Shown piece after piece: positions 54,910 to 63,492 of a stretch of DNA of 64,000 nucleotides. Both the position numbers and the translations under genes were made by a program. Every line of letters starts with the position of its first letter. Position 1 is the first letter of the stretch. The notes beneath the pieces were generated by a model that saw nothing but the letters and a program-made list of their open reading frames with translations, was not told where the DNA came from and searched no databases. The stretch is from Treponema maltophilum ATCC 51939 (lineage in GTDB: Bacteria; Spirochaetota; Spirochaetia; Treponematales; Treponemataceae): contig NZ_KE332518.1 of the NCBI RefSeq assembly GCF_000413055.1, forward strand, positions 2,233,583-2,297,582. Direction: 5' to 3'.

Positions 54910-56322
54910 TTACTGTTTTGCAAAAAACAAAACCGACGGATTGCCGCTTCGCGACTGCACGACGCCGTTCCGCACGGAAGCGCCGCGCATGTCTTCCAGG
55001 CGCAAACCGGTTTCTTCGGTTTTGTAGAGAAAATTCACTTCGTCTTCGATGCCCTTAATCGCAAAAGTCAGCACGCCGTCGAACTGAGTTTCGAGCGCGT
55101 TCGAAACGAAATACTTTATGCGTACCGTACCGCGCAGGGTGCTTTCCCTATTCAGCGATTGCGGAAGGATTTCCGAAGTTATTGCCGGTTTGAAATTCCG
55201 CCACATAAAACTGCCGTTTTCATTCAGCTGCAACGTGCCGTAATTCGAACTTACGAACACGGGACCGAACGACGAAAGTCTGCGGTATTGCTCCGTGCGG
55301 CGACGATTTTCATTTTCGATAAGGGCTGCAACGCAGTCTTCTTTTTTCGGTTCGTCTTTCCGTTCGTCCGAGCCGTCTACAAAACCGTTTTCGCCTTGTA
55401 CGCTTTGCGACAAAGATACAAACTGCACGACACCGCTTTGTTCCAAAGAGATAAAAGTGTAGGATACGGGCAGACCGTCTTGCCCCGTGTACTGAACGGT
55501 AACGGACGACGGCGAAAGAACGGTCATTGCAAATGATGTGCCGGTAAAGGTATACGTGTTTTCGCCGGTTTTTGCCGTTCCCTTGTACGCTGCTTTGGCG
55601 GACAGTTCCGGTACGGAAATCGAAACGAAGCCCGAATCCGCGCCCGTATCGAATCCGTATTCGCTTTTAATTCTGTCCGTATCGATTTTTCCGGACGCAA
55701 TGATGCTTTTGTAATATTCGGGCACCCATTCGGTTTTTAAAACTTCTTCCAAAAGTTCGTCTTTTTCTTCCGCTGCCGGTTGAAGCGCCGCATGAACGCC
55801 GTTGCGTTCGTCGAAAAGGCGTAAATTGTACGAAAAGCACCAGCCGGAACTTCCGTCTTCGGTGAGCACTCTGAGCCAGATCCCCTCAAGCGGCGTGTTT
55901 CCCGCCATAACGGCTTGCCCTTCACCCTTGTACAAAACTTTTATAACTTCGTTGAGCCGGAGCCGGTACACTTGTTTTGCCGTATTGACCGGTTCAGTAC
56001 GGATCGGAAGCCCGTCCAAAGCCGCAACCGCATATTGACGACGGTATTCGGCAAGGCGCTGCGCCGTTTTAAGCGCTTTTCCCTTTGATTCGGGGTCGGT
56101 AATGCGCCACAACGGCACTTCGATTTTTTGTTTGGAACCGGGAATTCCGATGATGTATACTTTGCCGATGTTTGAACGCACATATACGGGCACGACGGTT
56201 CCGTCAAAAAGGCCGTGTTCCGGAATCGACCACAGCACAACGCCGTACCCCATTTTTCCGCTGCAAGCGGACGTACAAAAAAGTGCAAAAATAAGCAGGC
56301 AGACCGATAAGGCTCGTTTCAT
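54910..56322 (-). CDS. SH3-domain lipoprotein of unknown function
   Basis: The 470-aa product has a lipobox (LFCTSAC) after a short signal peptide, with the lipid cysteine near residue 20. An early beta-rich part (GYGVVLWSIPEHGLFDGTVVPVY) and a bacterial SH3-like segment (IRTEPVNTAKQVYRLRLNEVIKVLYKG, ending GSSGWCFSYNLRLF) follow. The remainder has FTGTSFAMTVLSPSSVTVQYTG, found in spirochaete lipoproteins, and no function I know. The ATG is fixed by a promoter (TTGCCG-17-TATGCT), with the -10 six bases before the ATG. An in-frame upstream start lies above the promoter. Confidence 0.8.
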   Translation of the reverse strand: MKRALSVCLLIFALFCTSACSGKMGYGVVLWSIPEHGLFDGTVVPVYVRSNIGKVYIIGIPGSKQKIEVPLWRITDPESKGKALKTAQRLAEYRRQYAVAALDGLPIRTEPVNTAKQVYRLRLNEVIKVLYKGEGQAVMAGNTPLEGIWLRVLTEDGSSGWCFSYNLRLFDERNGVHAALQPAAEEKDELLEEVLKTEWVPEYYKSIIASGKIDTDRIKSEYGFDTGADSGFVSISVPELSAKAAYKGTAKTGENTYTFTGTSFAMTVLSPSSVTVQYTGQDGLPVSYTFISLEQSGVVQFVSLSQSVQGENGFVDGSDERKDEPKKEDCVAALIENENRRRTEQYRRLSSFGPVFVSSNYGTLQLNENGSFMWRNFKPAITSEILPQSLNRESTLRGTVRIKYFVSNALETQFDGVLTFAIKGIEDEVNFLYKTEETGLRLEDMRGASVRNGVVQSRSGNPSVLFFAKQ

Positions 56323-56328
56323 ACATAA

Positions 56329-56357
56329 AGCATACCATAAGAGCCGAATAACGGCAA
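56329..56357 (-). promoter_or_regulatory. Leaderless-type promoter of the SH3 lipoprotein gene
   Basis: TTGCCG (56357-56352), a 17-bp spacer ending TGG, and TATGCT (56334-56329, extended -10), then six bases (TTATGT) before the ATG at 56322. No Shine-Dalgarno sequence. The remaining gap to the next gene (56358-56495) shows nothing I recognise. Confidence 0.55.
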
Positions 56358-56495
56358 GGAGCCGGGGATTTTCGCAAAAAATTTCAAGCGGCACTTTTCG
56401 TTCACTCTGTATGCATGAGAAGACTTGCGATAATAACAGCCTTTACTGCGCGTTAAAGCGGTAAGGCAATTACGTACAAGAACGACTTGAGCCGT

Positions 56496-57566
56496 TCAAC
56501 GCACTTTCAGTATGATGCCCAAAACGGCAATCGTAACGAGCACTTGCAAAATCATGAATTTAACGAGTATTTGTGCGGGCGACCATTTGCGGTTTTTACT
56601 CATATGGTCGTGCAGCGGAAAACGCACGGAATCGAATATGCGGATTTTGAAAAAGCGCAGCAGGGCGACCTTGAGCAAGCCCGTTCCGCCGTTCAAAAAG
56701 ATAACCGACGAGGTTGCAAAAATTAAAAACGGGTTGCCGCTTACCAAAACGCATACGCCGATAAAAAAACCCAGCGCCCTGCTTCCCGCATCTCCCATAA
56801 GAACCTTGCTCGGATAGGCGTTGTGCCACAGGTAGCCCATAAGAACGCCGGCAAGCGAAAAGGTGATGATTGCCCAGCCCGCGCCGTCCGCCAAGTGCGG
56901 AATGAGCAGGTACGCCGCAATGTCTTTGTGTCCCAATACAAAGTAAAACAGGGAGCCCATTGTAATGAGCGCGATAAGTACCAGGGTGCTTGAAAGCCCG
57001 TCGACCCCGTCTGTGCAGTTTGTCGTATTGATCGACGTCCATAAAAGGAGCGTCGCAACGGCAATGTACACGGGCGCCGCAACGGACACCGGGTCGGTTA
57101 TAAACGGAAGCCAAAACTGTACGTGCCCGCCGCTCATGCGTTCGGGGTTCAAAACATACAAAATGACGGCAGCGGTAACCGAAATCGCGAGATCCAGAGC
57201 GCCTTTTTTGTATTCGCCCCAGCTGACCGTACTGCGGTCGTCCAAAAAGCCGGTAAGCATGGTCAGCCACGTAAGCGCAAGCATGCACAGCTGCAAAAGG
57301 TCGAGCGGGGCGAAAATGGCGGCCGCCGCGACAAAAACACTGATAAAAACGACGCCGCTTCCGGTCGGTTTTCCCTTTGCGGCCGCCGCATTCACGGTAA
57401 ATTCGCGCCCGCGGTCTTCGGGCAAAAAAGCGTAGCAGCGCGGAAGCAGCACGTATACGGCGACAAAGCCCGTATACAGCGCAAGGGAAATAAGCACTGC
57501 GTAAGACTGCAAAAGTCTGAGCGGCCCGAAAAAGTTCACAATGTAAGATGCAAGATAGTACAACAT
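56496..57566 (-). CDS. mraY: Phospho-N-acetylmuramoyl-pentapeptide-transferase (MraY)
   Basis: Forms lipid I for peptidoglycan synthesis in the cytoplasmic membrane. The 356-aa product has about ten hydrophobic helices and the motifs GFLDDRSTVSWGEYKKG (Asp-Asp), INTTNCTDGVDGLSST, MGDAGSRALGFFIG and PLHDHMSKNRKWS at the end. The last is usually written HHH in MraY; the HDH form here is a plausible variant. AAGGAT lies 5 nt before the ATG. A palindromic element at 57592 separates it from purH. Confidence 0.9.
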   Translation of the reverse strand: MLYYLASYIVNFFGPLRLLQSYAVLISLALYTGFVAVYVLLPRCYAFLPEDRGREFTVNAAAAKGKPTGSGVVFISVFVAAAAIFAPLDLLQLCMLALTWLTMLTGFLDDRSTVSWGEYKKGALDLAISVTAAVILYVLNPERMSGGHVQFWLPFITDPVSVAAPVYIAVATLLLWTSINTTNCTDGVDGLSSTLVLIALITMGSLFYFVLGHKDIAAYLLIPHLADGAGWAIITFSLAGVLMGYLWHNAYPSKVLMGDAGSRALGFFIGVCVLVSGNPFLIFATSSVIFLNGGTGLLKVALLRFFKIRIFDSVRFPLHDHMSKNRKWSPAQILVKFMILQVLVTIAVLGIILKVR

Positions 57567-57591
57567 GATTTATCCTTACTAAGTATCGGCG

Positions 57592-57630
57592 GGGATGTCG
57601 CAAAAGTTTGTTACTTTTTCGCCGGCCCCG
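57592..57630. repeat. GGGGATGTC palindrome-family element, near-identical to 35761
   Basis: GGGGATGTC-GCAAAAG-TTTGTTACTTTTTCGCC... matches 35761-35799 over most of its length, with the internal AAAAGT/ACTTTT pairing kept. It lies directly downstream of the purH stop on the minus strand and upstream of mraY, in the opposite relation to its gene from the other copy. Confidence 0.75.
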
Positions 57631-59193
57631 TCAATGTTTAAAGTGCCGCCGGCCGGTAAACACCATGGCGATACCGGCTTTGTCCGCGGCGGCGATTGAT
57701 TCTTCGTCGCGTATGGAGCCGCCGGGCTGAATGATTGTCTTTATGCCGTATTTTGCGGCCGTTTCGACGCAGTCGGCGAACGGGAAAAAAGCGTCGCTGA
57801 TAAGCACTTCGGCGGGCGTTTTTCCCGCCGCGTCGGTAATGGCCTTTGCGTGTGCCAACGCCTGCTGTGCCGCCCAAATGCGGTTTGTTTGGCCGCTGCC
57901 TATGCCGATTGCCGCCGCATCTTTAACGACGACAATCGCGTTCGATTTTGCGAACATTGCAACCGTCATGCCGAAAGCGGCTTCTTTTTTGTGCGTTTCG
58001 CTCGGCTGTGCCTTCGTTACAACGCGCCACGAATCGAACAAATCTTCGTCGCCCGTTTGTACCAAAACGCCGCCGTCAACCGACAGCATTTCAAACGATT
58101 TTTGTACCGGCAAATCCATACGCACGAGGCGGAGGTTCTTTTTTGCGGAAAAAATGCGCACCGCTTCTTCGGTAAAATCGGGCGCGGCGATAACTTCCAA
58201 AAAGCAGTCGCTCATGCGCTTTGCCGCTTCTTCGTCGACGCATACCGAACAGCCGAGAATGCCGCCGAATATCGACACCGGATCGCAGTCGAACGCGCGC
58301 GTATACGCATCGGCGATCGACGTACCTTCGGCGGCGCCGCAGGGCGTATTGTGTTTAAGCGCAACGACGAAGGGGTTTTCGGCGTTTACATAGCGCTTGT
58401 ATGCGCAGGTCGTTTTCCATGCAATGTCCAAGTCGCGCATATTATTGTACGACAGTTCTTTTCCCTGCAGTTGCCGCATTGCGCCGAAACTGCCGATTTT
58501 GTCCGCGTATACGTACAAAGCGGCTTTTTGATGCGCGTTTTCGCCGTAGCGCAGTTCCTGTTTTTTTAGGAGCGGAACGGTATAATATGAAGGAAAATTC
58601 GGCGCATCGTCTTCTTTCCCCGCTGCAAGCATAAAACGCGAAACCGCCGCATCGTATGCCGAAGTCAAATTGAACGCTTTTCCCGCCAACATACGGCGCA
58701 ATTCAAAACCGACATCTTTTTTTTCCAGTTCATCCTGCACCGCTTGGTAATCGGCGGGTTCGGTGAGCACAATAACGTCTTTAAAGTTTTTTGCCGCCGA
58801 TCGCAGCATGGCCGGCCCGCCTATATCTATAAATTCTATTGTGTCGGCAAAATCAAGGCCGGCTTGTACCTTTTCGAAAAAAGGATACAAATTGACGCAT
58901 ACAAGGTCGATGGGGCTGATGTGCAGTTTTTCGATCGTGCCCATGTGTGCGCTGTCATCGCGGCGTGCCAAAAGGCCGGCATGGACTGCGGGGTGCAGTG
59001 TTTTTACCCTTCCGTCAAGACATTCGGGAAAACCGGTAACCGAGCTTATATCGGTTACGGGAATGCCGTGTTCTTTTAGGTAGGCGGCCGTTCCTCCGGT
59101 GGAAAGAATTTCCCAGCCGTGCGTATGCAAAAAGGTGCATAAATCCTGTATACCGTTTTTGTCGAATACACTTACCAATGCTCTCTTTTTCAT
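57631..59193 (-). CDS. purH: Bifunctional AICAR transformylase / IMP cyclohydrolase
   Basis: Last two steps of IMP synthesis. The 520-aa product has the N-terminal cyclohydrolase domain ([55 protein letters not shown]) and the transformylase domain ([55 protein letters not shown] and [14 protein letters not shown]). Length is normal. AAGAAGGG lies about 7 nt before the ATG. No other purine genes are in the window, so it stands alone here. Confidence 0.95.
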   Translation of the reverse strand: MKKRALVSVFDKNGIQDLCTFLHTHGWEILSTGGTAAYLKEHGIPVTDISSVTGFPECLDGRVKTLHPAVHAGLLARRDDSAHMGTIEKLHISPIDLVCVNLYPFFEKVQAGLDFADTIEFIDIGGPAMLRSAAKNFKDVIVLTEPADYQAVQDELEKKDVGFELRRMLAGKAFNLTSAYDAAVSRFMLAAGKEDDAPNFPSYYTVPLLKKQELRYGENAHQKAALYVYADKIGSFGAMRQLQGKELSYNNMRDLDIAWKTTCAYKRYVNAENPFVVALKHNTPCGAAEGTSIADAYTRAFDCDPVSIFGGILGCSVCVDEEAAKRMSDCFLEVIAAPDFTEEAVRIFSAKKNLRLVRMDLPVQKSFEMLSVDGGVLVQTGDEDLFDSWRVVTKAQPSETHKKEAAFGMTVAMFAKSNAIVVVKDAAAIGIGSGQTNRIWAAQQALAHAKAITDAAGKTPAEVLISDAFFPFADCVETAAKYGIKTIIQPGGSIRDEESIAAADKAGIAMVFTGRRHFKH

Positions 59194-59218
59194 AAGCGCC
59201 CTTCTTTTTTAATTGGGA

Positions 59219-59344
59219 ACCTCTAAAAACTGCAGTTTTTAGAGGTAACTCTATAAATGTGATGTTTTAACTCGCGATAATACAGCGAGTTAAAACTCGG
59301 CGACATTTCGGAGAAATCGCTAAAAGCGAGTTTTCCGAAATGTC
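59219..59344. repeat. Chain of three hairpins upstream of the brnTA pair
   Basis: A 28-base perfect palindrome (59219-59246, ACCTCTAAAAACTG and its complement) is followed by 12-bp arms GTTTTAACTCGC (59264-59275 / 59285-59296). Then come 11-bp arms GACATTTCGGA (59302-59312 / 59334-59344), with a small inner stem. The GTTTTAA start of the second element recurs in the second hairpin at 35805. No gene is visible in 59194-59374. Confidence 0.7.
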
Positions 59345-59374
59345 CAATTGAATTACCGGCAGTATACCACGTAT

Positions 59375-59667
59375 TTGAATTTATATAAAGTGGACAAAAA
59401 AAAGATGAACAGAATGTAATAAATCATGGCTTTTCGTTCGAACAAATTCTTGATATATTCGATGATGCGAATTTTTATGAGATTTATGACAGCAAACACT
59501 CAAAATTGAATGAGGATAGATATTTCGGACTCGGGTGTACAAATAAACTTTTCGTTGTAGCGGTAAGCTATACCGAGAAGGATCTTATACACATAATTTC
59601 AGCGCGGCTTGCATCGCCGAAGGAGAAAAATATTTATGACGCATACTGCAGAGAAATTAACGGCTGA
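59375..59667 (+). pseudogene. BrnT-family toxin, frame broken in a run of eight A
   Basis: The downstream frame reads DEQNVINHGFSFEQILDIFDD ... RYFGLGCTNKLFVVAVSYTE ... IHIISARLASPKEK, the BrnT RNase fold. No start codon occurs in that frame before a stop at 59386. The missing N-terminus is in the -1 frame (TTG at 59375 or GTG at 59390, giving NLYKVDKKK). Adding one A to the AAAAAAAA run (59396-59403) would restore a 92-98-aa BrnT. It could be a dead gene, a slippage-controlled gene or a sequencing error. It overlaps brnA by 32 bp. Confidence 0.75.
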
Positions 59668-59908
59668 AAAAGTGGCTGAAATCAGAGCTAAAGGAATCAA
59701 TTTTGATGATATCCCGGAACTTACGGAAGAGGATTTTGCGCGCGGACATTTTAAATACTGGAAGCCGATGAAAAAAGCCGTAACATTTCGAATTGATATT
59801 GATAACCTCGCATGGCTGCAAAGCAGAGGAGCTAAGGGCTATCAAAAAAGAATGAACAGCGTTCTTCGTTGGGCACGACAAAACGGCTGCCCTTTGAAAC
59901 AGATGTAA
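59636..59908 (+). CDS. BrnA-family antitoxin
   Basis: Antitoxin that neutralises the BrnT ribonuclease and represses the operon. The 90-aa product has the N-terminal LTAEKVAEIRAKGINFDDIPELTEEDF and the ribbon-helix-helix part KAVTFRIDIDNLAWLQSRGAKGYQKRMNSVLRWA, typical of BrnA. AAGGAG lies 9 nt before the ATG at 59636, so the antitoxin can be made without the broken toxin. It overlaps the toxin frame, as is usual for the pair. Confidence 0.88.
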   Translation: MTHTAEKLTAEKVAEIRAKGINFDDIPELTEEDFARGHFKYWKPMKKAVTFRIDIDNLAWLQSRGAKGYQKRMNSVLRWARQNGCPLKQM

Positions 59909-59940
59909 TCTATATAAACAACGATAAAAGGAGAAACCTT

Positions 59941-60390
59941 ATGAAAAAATTAGTATTATTAGCTATCATTGCGGCAGCACTTGTGCTGACCGGTTGCCCG
60001 AGTCCTGCAGGCGGCAATCCGAACAATAACACTCCCGCTCAAGTCGATTATCTTGCACGTCTTATCGGCACATGGCAAACGGAGGGATATGATAGTGGTA
60101 AATTTATTACAGTAACAATCGAAGCAGATCCTTCCGGTAAATCGCCGGCTTATTCTTTTGAATTTAAAGCCAAACATGTGTTTTCCGGAAAAAACTGGAC
60201 AACAGAAATGGTGTGTCGGAATTCAACATATCAACAAGCCGTTAAAGATGGTACTAAAACAACTACTGAAGAGATTTTGGCTGTAACCGATACCTATATT
60301 CAAACTCAAAAAGGAAAAGTAGATTATGGGATTAAAGAGGAAAAATTATATTTTACCCAGGCTCCAAATCTTCTTTTTGAGAGAAAATAA
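59941..60390 (+). CDS. Small lipoprotein of unknown function
   Basis: Unrecognised 149-aa product with a signal peptide and lipobox (KKLVLLAIIAAALVLTGC), then a spacer rich in Pro and Asn and a beta-rich domain (RLIGTWQTEGYDSGKFITVTI, SPAYSFEFKAKHVFSG). The GTWQ-type opening resembles lipocalin-like small lipoproteins. AAGGAG lies 9 nt before the ATG. A rho-independent hairpin follows immediately. Confidence 0.75.
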   Translation: MKKLVLLAIIAAALVLTGCPSPAGGNPNNNTPAQVDYLARLIGTWQTEGYDSGKFITVTIEADPSGKSPAYSFEFKAKHVFSGKNWTTEMVCRNSTYQQAVKDGTKTTTEEILAVTDTYIQTQKGKVDYGIKEEKLYFTQAPNLLFERK

Positions 60391-60397
60391 GATGGGG

Positions 60398-60437
60398 AAA
60401 TAAAGGCTGCGTACAAAAAAGTACACAGCCTTTATTG
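60398..60437 (+). terminator. Terminator after the small lipoprotein gene
   Basis: AAATAAAGGCTG and CAGCCTTTATT arms surround a GTAC-AAAAAA-GTAC core, followed by GTTTT. The position directly after the stop codon suits a rho-independent terminator. The rest of the 60391-60569 gap carries only the next promoter. Confidence 0.75.
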
Positions 60438-60533
60438 TTTTACTGTTGATTACACGGGCAATTTCTTGTTTACCGTTTCCCGTTTATACCGAATCCGCCT
60501 GCGCCGGGCGCGCCGCGCGGCACAGTTTGACAC

Positions 60534-60562
60534 TTGTTTTTTCTATTGTCATTCTGTATAGT
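60534..60562 (+). promoter_or_regulatory. Leaderless-type promoter of the TPR/glycosyltransferase operon
   Basis: -35 TTGTTT (60534-60539), a 17-bp spacer and -10 TATAGT (60557-60562), then seven bases to the ATG at 60570. A better-looking TTGACA at 60527 is too far away (24 bp). No Shine-Dalgarno sequence. Confidence 0.5.
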
Positions 60563-60569
60563 AATGCCG

Positions 60570-61340
60570 ATGAAAGTTTTTAAAAGATTGTGTGCGTTTA
60601 CGTGCGCCGCCTTGTGCTGCGCCGTATACTGTTATGCCCAGCGCGCTCTTCCGACCGAATTAAAGCCCGCTTCTCTCGCGGCTTTTCGTGATGCGATGTA
60701 TGCCGATCCTTTAAATCACGAATCTTTGCGCGCCTTATATGAGCAAACAAAGGCGGATATTCTCGCTTCCCTCAGCGATTACGATATGTACGTTGCACAA
60801 TCCCGCCTCGATTATTATATGGGCAGAAGTTACAGCTACGCCCAAAACAAAACCGAAGCCGCTTCTTTTTACGACCGCTCGCTGGAAAATGCCGAAAAAG
60901 CCCTTGTACTTCGCCAAGGCCCCGAAGCCCTGCTCATACAAGGCGAAAGTCTTTCGCAAAACTGTGCCGTAAAACCGACTTCATATGCGCTTGCAAACGG
61001 ACTGAGAGTCGGCAAAATCGCAAAGCAAGTGCTCGACGCCGATCCTAAAAACGGCGCTGCCCGTTATTTGTTGTCGGCGCAGCATATTTACGCACCCAGC
61101 CCGTTCAATAATTACCGGCGCGGTATAAAAGAAATGCAGGAGATTTTGGATACAAGCGGCATAAGGCTCGAAAACGACGATCTGTTCAATATAACGAGCG
61201 CCCTTGCCTATGTGTATATTCAGCAGGGAAAATACGACGATGCGCTGCCGTGGATTCAAAAAGCGCTCGAAGTCTACCCGACGAACTTTTTCGCTCTTTC
61301 GCTGCAAGAGCAGATTTCGGCAAAAAGGAAAGCGCCATGA
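60570..61340 (+). CDS. Exported TPR-repeat protein
   Basis: The 256-aa product has a signal-like N-terminus (KVFKRLCAFTCAALCCAVYCYAQ) and helical repeats: YYMGRSYSYAQNKTEAASFYDRSLENAEKAL and FNITSALAYVYIQQGKYDDALPWIQKALEVYPTN. Its TGA overlaps the glycosyltransferase ATG, so it is probably a partner in the same pathway. I chose ATG 60570 from the promoter spacing; ATG 60534 and 60564 also exist in frame. Confidence 0.75.
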   Translation: MKVFKRLCAFTCAALCCAVYCYAQRALPTELKPASLAAFRDAMYADPLNHESLRALYEQTKADILASLSDYDMYVAQSRLDYYMGRSYSYAQNKTEAASFYDRSLENAEKALVLRQGPEALLIQGESLSQNCAVKPTSYALANGLRVGKIAKQVLDADPKNGAARYLLSAQHIYAPSPFNNYRRGIKEMQEILDTSGIRLENDDLFNITSALAYVYIQQGKYDDALPWIQKALEVYPTNFFALSLQEQISAKRKAP

Positions 61341-62497
61341 CTTCTTTTGTGATTGTTGCATTCGACTGGATTATCATCGCACTCGGCGCATATTTTTTTT
61401 GTTTGGCGACAATCAACGCTTTATGGATGGGAAAAGAAACCCGCAGGGCCGAATTGACCGACGGCCCGCTTGTGTCGGTTTTGGTGCCCGCCCGCGACGA
61501 AGAAGAACATATTGTGCCGTGTATAGAATCGCTCATGCATCAAACATATAAAAATTATGAAGTACTCGTGCTGGACGACAATTCGACCGACAAAACCCGC
61601 GAATTGTTGAATAAACTGCAAGCCTTGTATCCGGACAAATTGAAGGTTTTTTCCGGCAAAGCGCTGCCGGAAGATTGGCGGGGCAAGGTGTTCGCAATGA
61701 AGCAGCTGTGCGGCAAAGCGAAGGGCGAATATTGGCTGTTTACGGACGCCGACACCGTTCACTCGTCGTCTTCCGTTTCTCTTGCGATTACGAACATTCT
61801 CTATCATAAGGTTGACTTTTTGTCAGGCTATATAACGCAAAAAACAAAAACGCTCGGCGAAAAAGCGACGGTTCCTTCGCTCTATTTGCTGAGCGGTTTT
61901 ATTTTGCCGCTGTGGGTGTGCAAGTGGGGTAAGTCTTCGGCTTTGGCCGTAGCCATCGGTCAGTATATTTGCGTAAAAAGCGCTTCGTTCATGGCTTGCG
62001 GCGGCTTTGATTTGGTCAAAGACAAAACGACCGAAGACGTTTTCCTTGCGCGTGCAATGAAAAAACACGGCTATAAAACCGTTTTTCTTAATCTGAAAGA
62101 TGCGGCCATGTGCCGAATGTACACATCGTGGCAAAGCTGCGTCAACGGTATAAGTAAAAACATCTTCGATTTTATGAACAAAAACAACATTATCCTCGTG
62201 CTGGCCGTTATCGGCGTGTTTATCTTTTTAGCCCTGCCGCCATTTTTAACGATCGGGTTAAGCATCTATACGGTGCTTGCGGCTAAAGCTTTTACGTTTA
62301 CGCTTGCCGCGCTGTGGATCAACATGCTTTTGGTCGGCGGCACATGGGTAATCGTTTTTACGACACAGGGCGTAAACTGGAAGCACGCGTTTATCTATCC
62401 GCTGATTTTTGTAAATATTTTATATATTGCGTTCATATCCTGGCGACGTTCCGTGTTCAAAAAGGGCTATGAATGGAAGGGTAGGATGGTTTACTGA
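61337..62497 (+). CDS. Glycosyltransferase family 2, membrane-bound
   Basis: Inverting sugar transferase with an N-terminal membrane helix and about four C-terminal helices. The 386-aa product has VSVLVPARDEEEHIVPCIESLM, VLVLDDNSTDKT (DxD-like), YWLFTDADTVHS (DAD metal motif) and GGFDLVKDKTTEDVFLARAMKKHG (catalytic ED). The layout resembles enzymes that glycosylate lipids, such as CrtQ-type proteins, but the acceptor is not known. The ATG overlaps the TPR gene stop; its TGA overlaps the acyltransferase start. Confidence 0.88.
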   Translation: MTSFVIVAFDWIIIALGAYFFCLATINALWMGKETRRAELTDGPLVSVLVPARDEEEHIVPCIESLMHQTYKNYEVLVLDDNSTDKTRELLNKLQALYPDKLKVFSGKALPEDWRGKVFAMKQLCGKAKGEYWLFTDADTVHSSSSVSLAITNILYHKVDFLSGYITQKTKTLGEKATVPSLYLLSGFILPLWVCKWGKSSALAVAIGQYICVKSASFMACGGFDLVKDKTTEDVFLARAMKKHGYKTVFLNLKDAAMCRMYTSWQSCVNGISKNIFDFMNKNNIILVLAVIGVFIFLALPPFLTIGLSIYTVLAAKAFTFTLAALWINMLLVGGTWVIVFTTQGVNWKHAFIYPLIFVNILYIAFISWRRSVFKKGYEWKGRMVY

Positions 62498-63237
62498 TGG
62501 CCTACAAAAAAGGGCGCCCGCTCATAGACACAAGCCTTTTTTTTCGTATTGCATCGGCGCTGACTTTTTACCCTTTGGAAGTTTTGGCATATGCGGTATA
62601 TAAGATTCTTTACGGCTCGAAAATCTTCGGGCGCACCAAGCTGCAAAAACTGAAAAAAGCCGTTTTGGTATCGAACCACACGACCTTTCTCGATCCCGTT
62701 TTGATGTCGGCGGCAGTGTATCCGCGCTGCGCCTATCATACGCTTTTGGAAAGCGTCGTGCTTGTTCCGTTTCTCGGAACGCTGTGCCGGCTTTTAGGCG
62801 GCGTTCCCGTTCCGCCGAGCATTCGGTCCATGTTCAATCTGCCCAAAGAATGCGCAAAAGGCTTGACTCACCGCCGCTTTATCCATCTGTACCCCGAAGG
62901 CGAATGCTATGTACAAAATCAGGATGTGTTCCCCTTTCATGCGGGCGCTTTTTTAATCGCCGCCGAATTGGATATTCCCGTCGTGCCTTTGGCAACCGTT
63001 TTTATAAGCAGCGGCGGCAAAACGCCCAAACCGCGCGTGCGGCTTTATGTGCTCGATGCGGTGCATCCTTCACGCTTTAACTGCAAAAATCCCGCAACCG
63101 GCAAAACGGATCTCAAAGCGGTCAGAGTCTTCGCCGAGTACGTACGCGTGTGCATACAAAACGAAATAGACAGACGCGGTGGCACCCGCGAATTTTACAA
63201 AGGGCACATGCCGCGGATCGTCGGAGAAGGCGCATAA
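62497..63237 (+). CDS. 1-acyl-sn-glycerol-3-phosphate acyltransferase-like (PlsC family)
   Basis: Transfers an acyl chain to a glycerol-phosphate or another lipid acceptor. The 246-aa product has SNHTTFLDPVLMSA (NHX4D motif I) near residue 55, the FLGTLCRLLGGVPVPPS region, IHLYPEGECY (motif III, EG) and FPFHAGAFLIAAELDIPVVPL. It overlaps the glycosyltransferase by one base. The coupling suggests a glycosylated, acylated lipid product, which is inference. Confidence 0.88.
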   Translation: MAYKKGRPLIDTSLFFRIASALTFYPLEVLAYAVYKILYGSKIFGRTKLQKLKKAVLVSNHTTFLDPVLMSAAVYPRCAYHTLLESVVLVPFLGTLCRLLGGVPVPPSIRSMFNLPKECAKGLTHRRFIHLYPEGECYVQNQDVFPFHAGAFLIAAELDIPVVPLATVFISSGGKTPKPRVRLYVLDAVHPSRFNCKNPATGKTDLKAVRVFAEYVRVCIQNEIDRRGGTREFYKGHMPRIVGEGA

Positions 63238-63251
63238 ACTGTCTGGGGAAA

Positions 63252-63324
63252 AGCCAACTCAGGGAATCGAACCCTGTACCTGCTCATTACGAATGAGCTG
63301 CTCTGCCAAGTGAGCTAAGTTGGC
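63252..63324 (-). tRNA. tRNA-Thr (anticodon CGT)
   Basis: The 73-base cloverleaf folds fully: acceptor GCCAACT/AGTTGGC, D stem GCTC/GAGC, anticodon stem GCTCA/TGAGC around TTCGTAA, and a T arm with TTCGATT. The anticodon CGT reads ACG. The discriminator is T and CCA is not encoded. Confidence 0.96.
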
Positions 63325-63429
63325 ACGTTCATAATGGTTCATTATAGTAAAAGAAAGGCTTCGGGTCAAGGTATCCGTGCATCGTTCACCGGAAATTTCA
63401 CATATATTTAAAGTTTGCGATTATTTATA

Positions 63430-63458
63430 ATGACAAAAACCTAAAAAGCGTGTATAAT
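63430..63458 (+). promoter_or_regulatory. Promoter of the acyl-CoA ligase gene
   Basis: -35 ATGACA (63430-63435), a 17-bp spacer and consensus -10 TATAAT (63453-63458), with a roughly 30-base leader carrying AGAGG before the ATG at 63493. Confidence 0.75.
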
Positions 63459-63492
63459 AAACCCAATATCGATTATCTAAGAGGATACCCAT

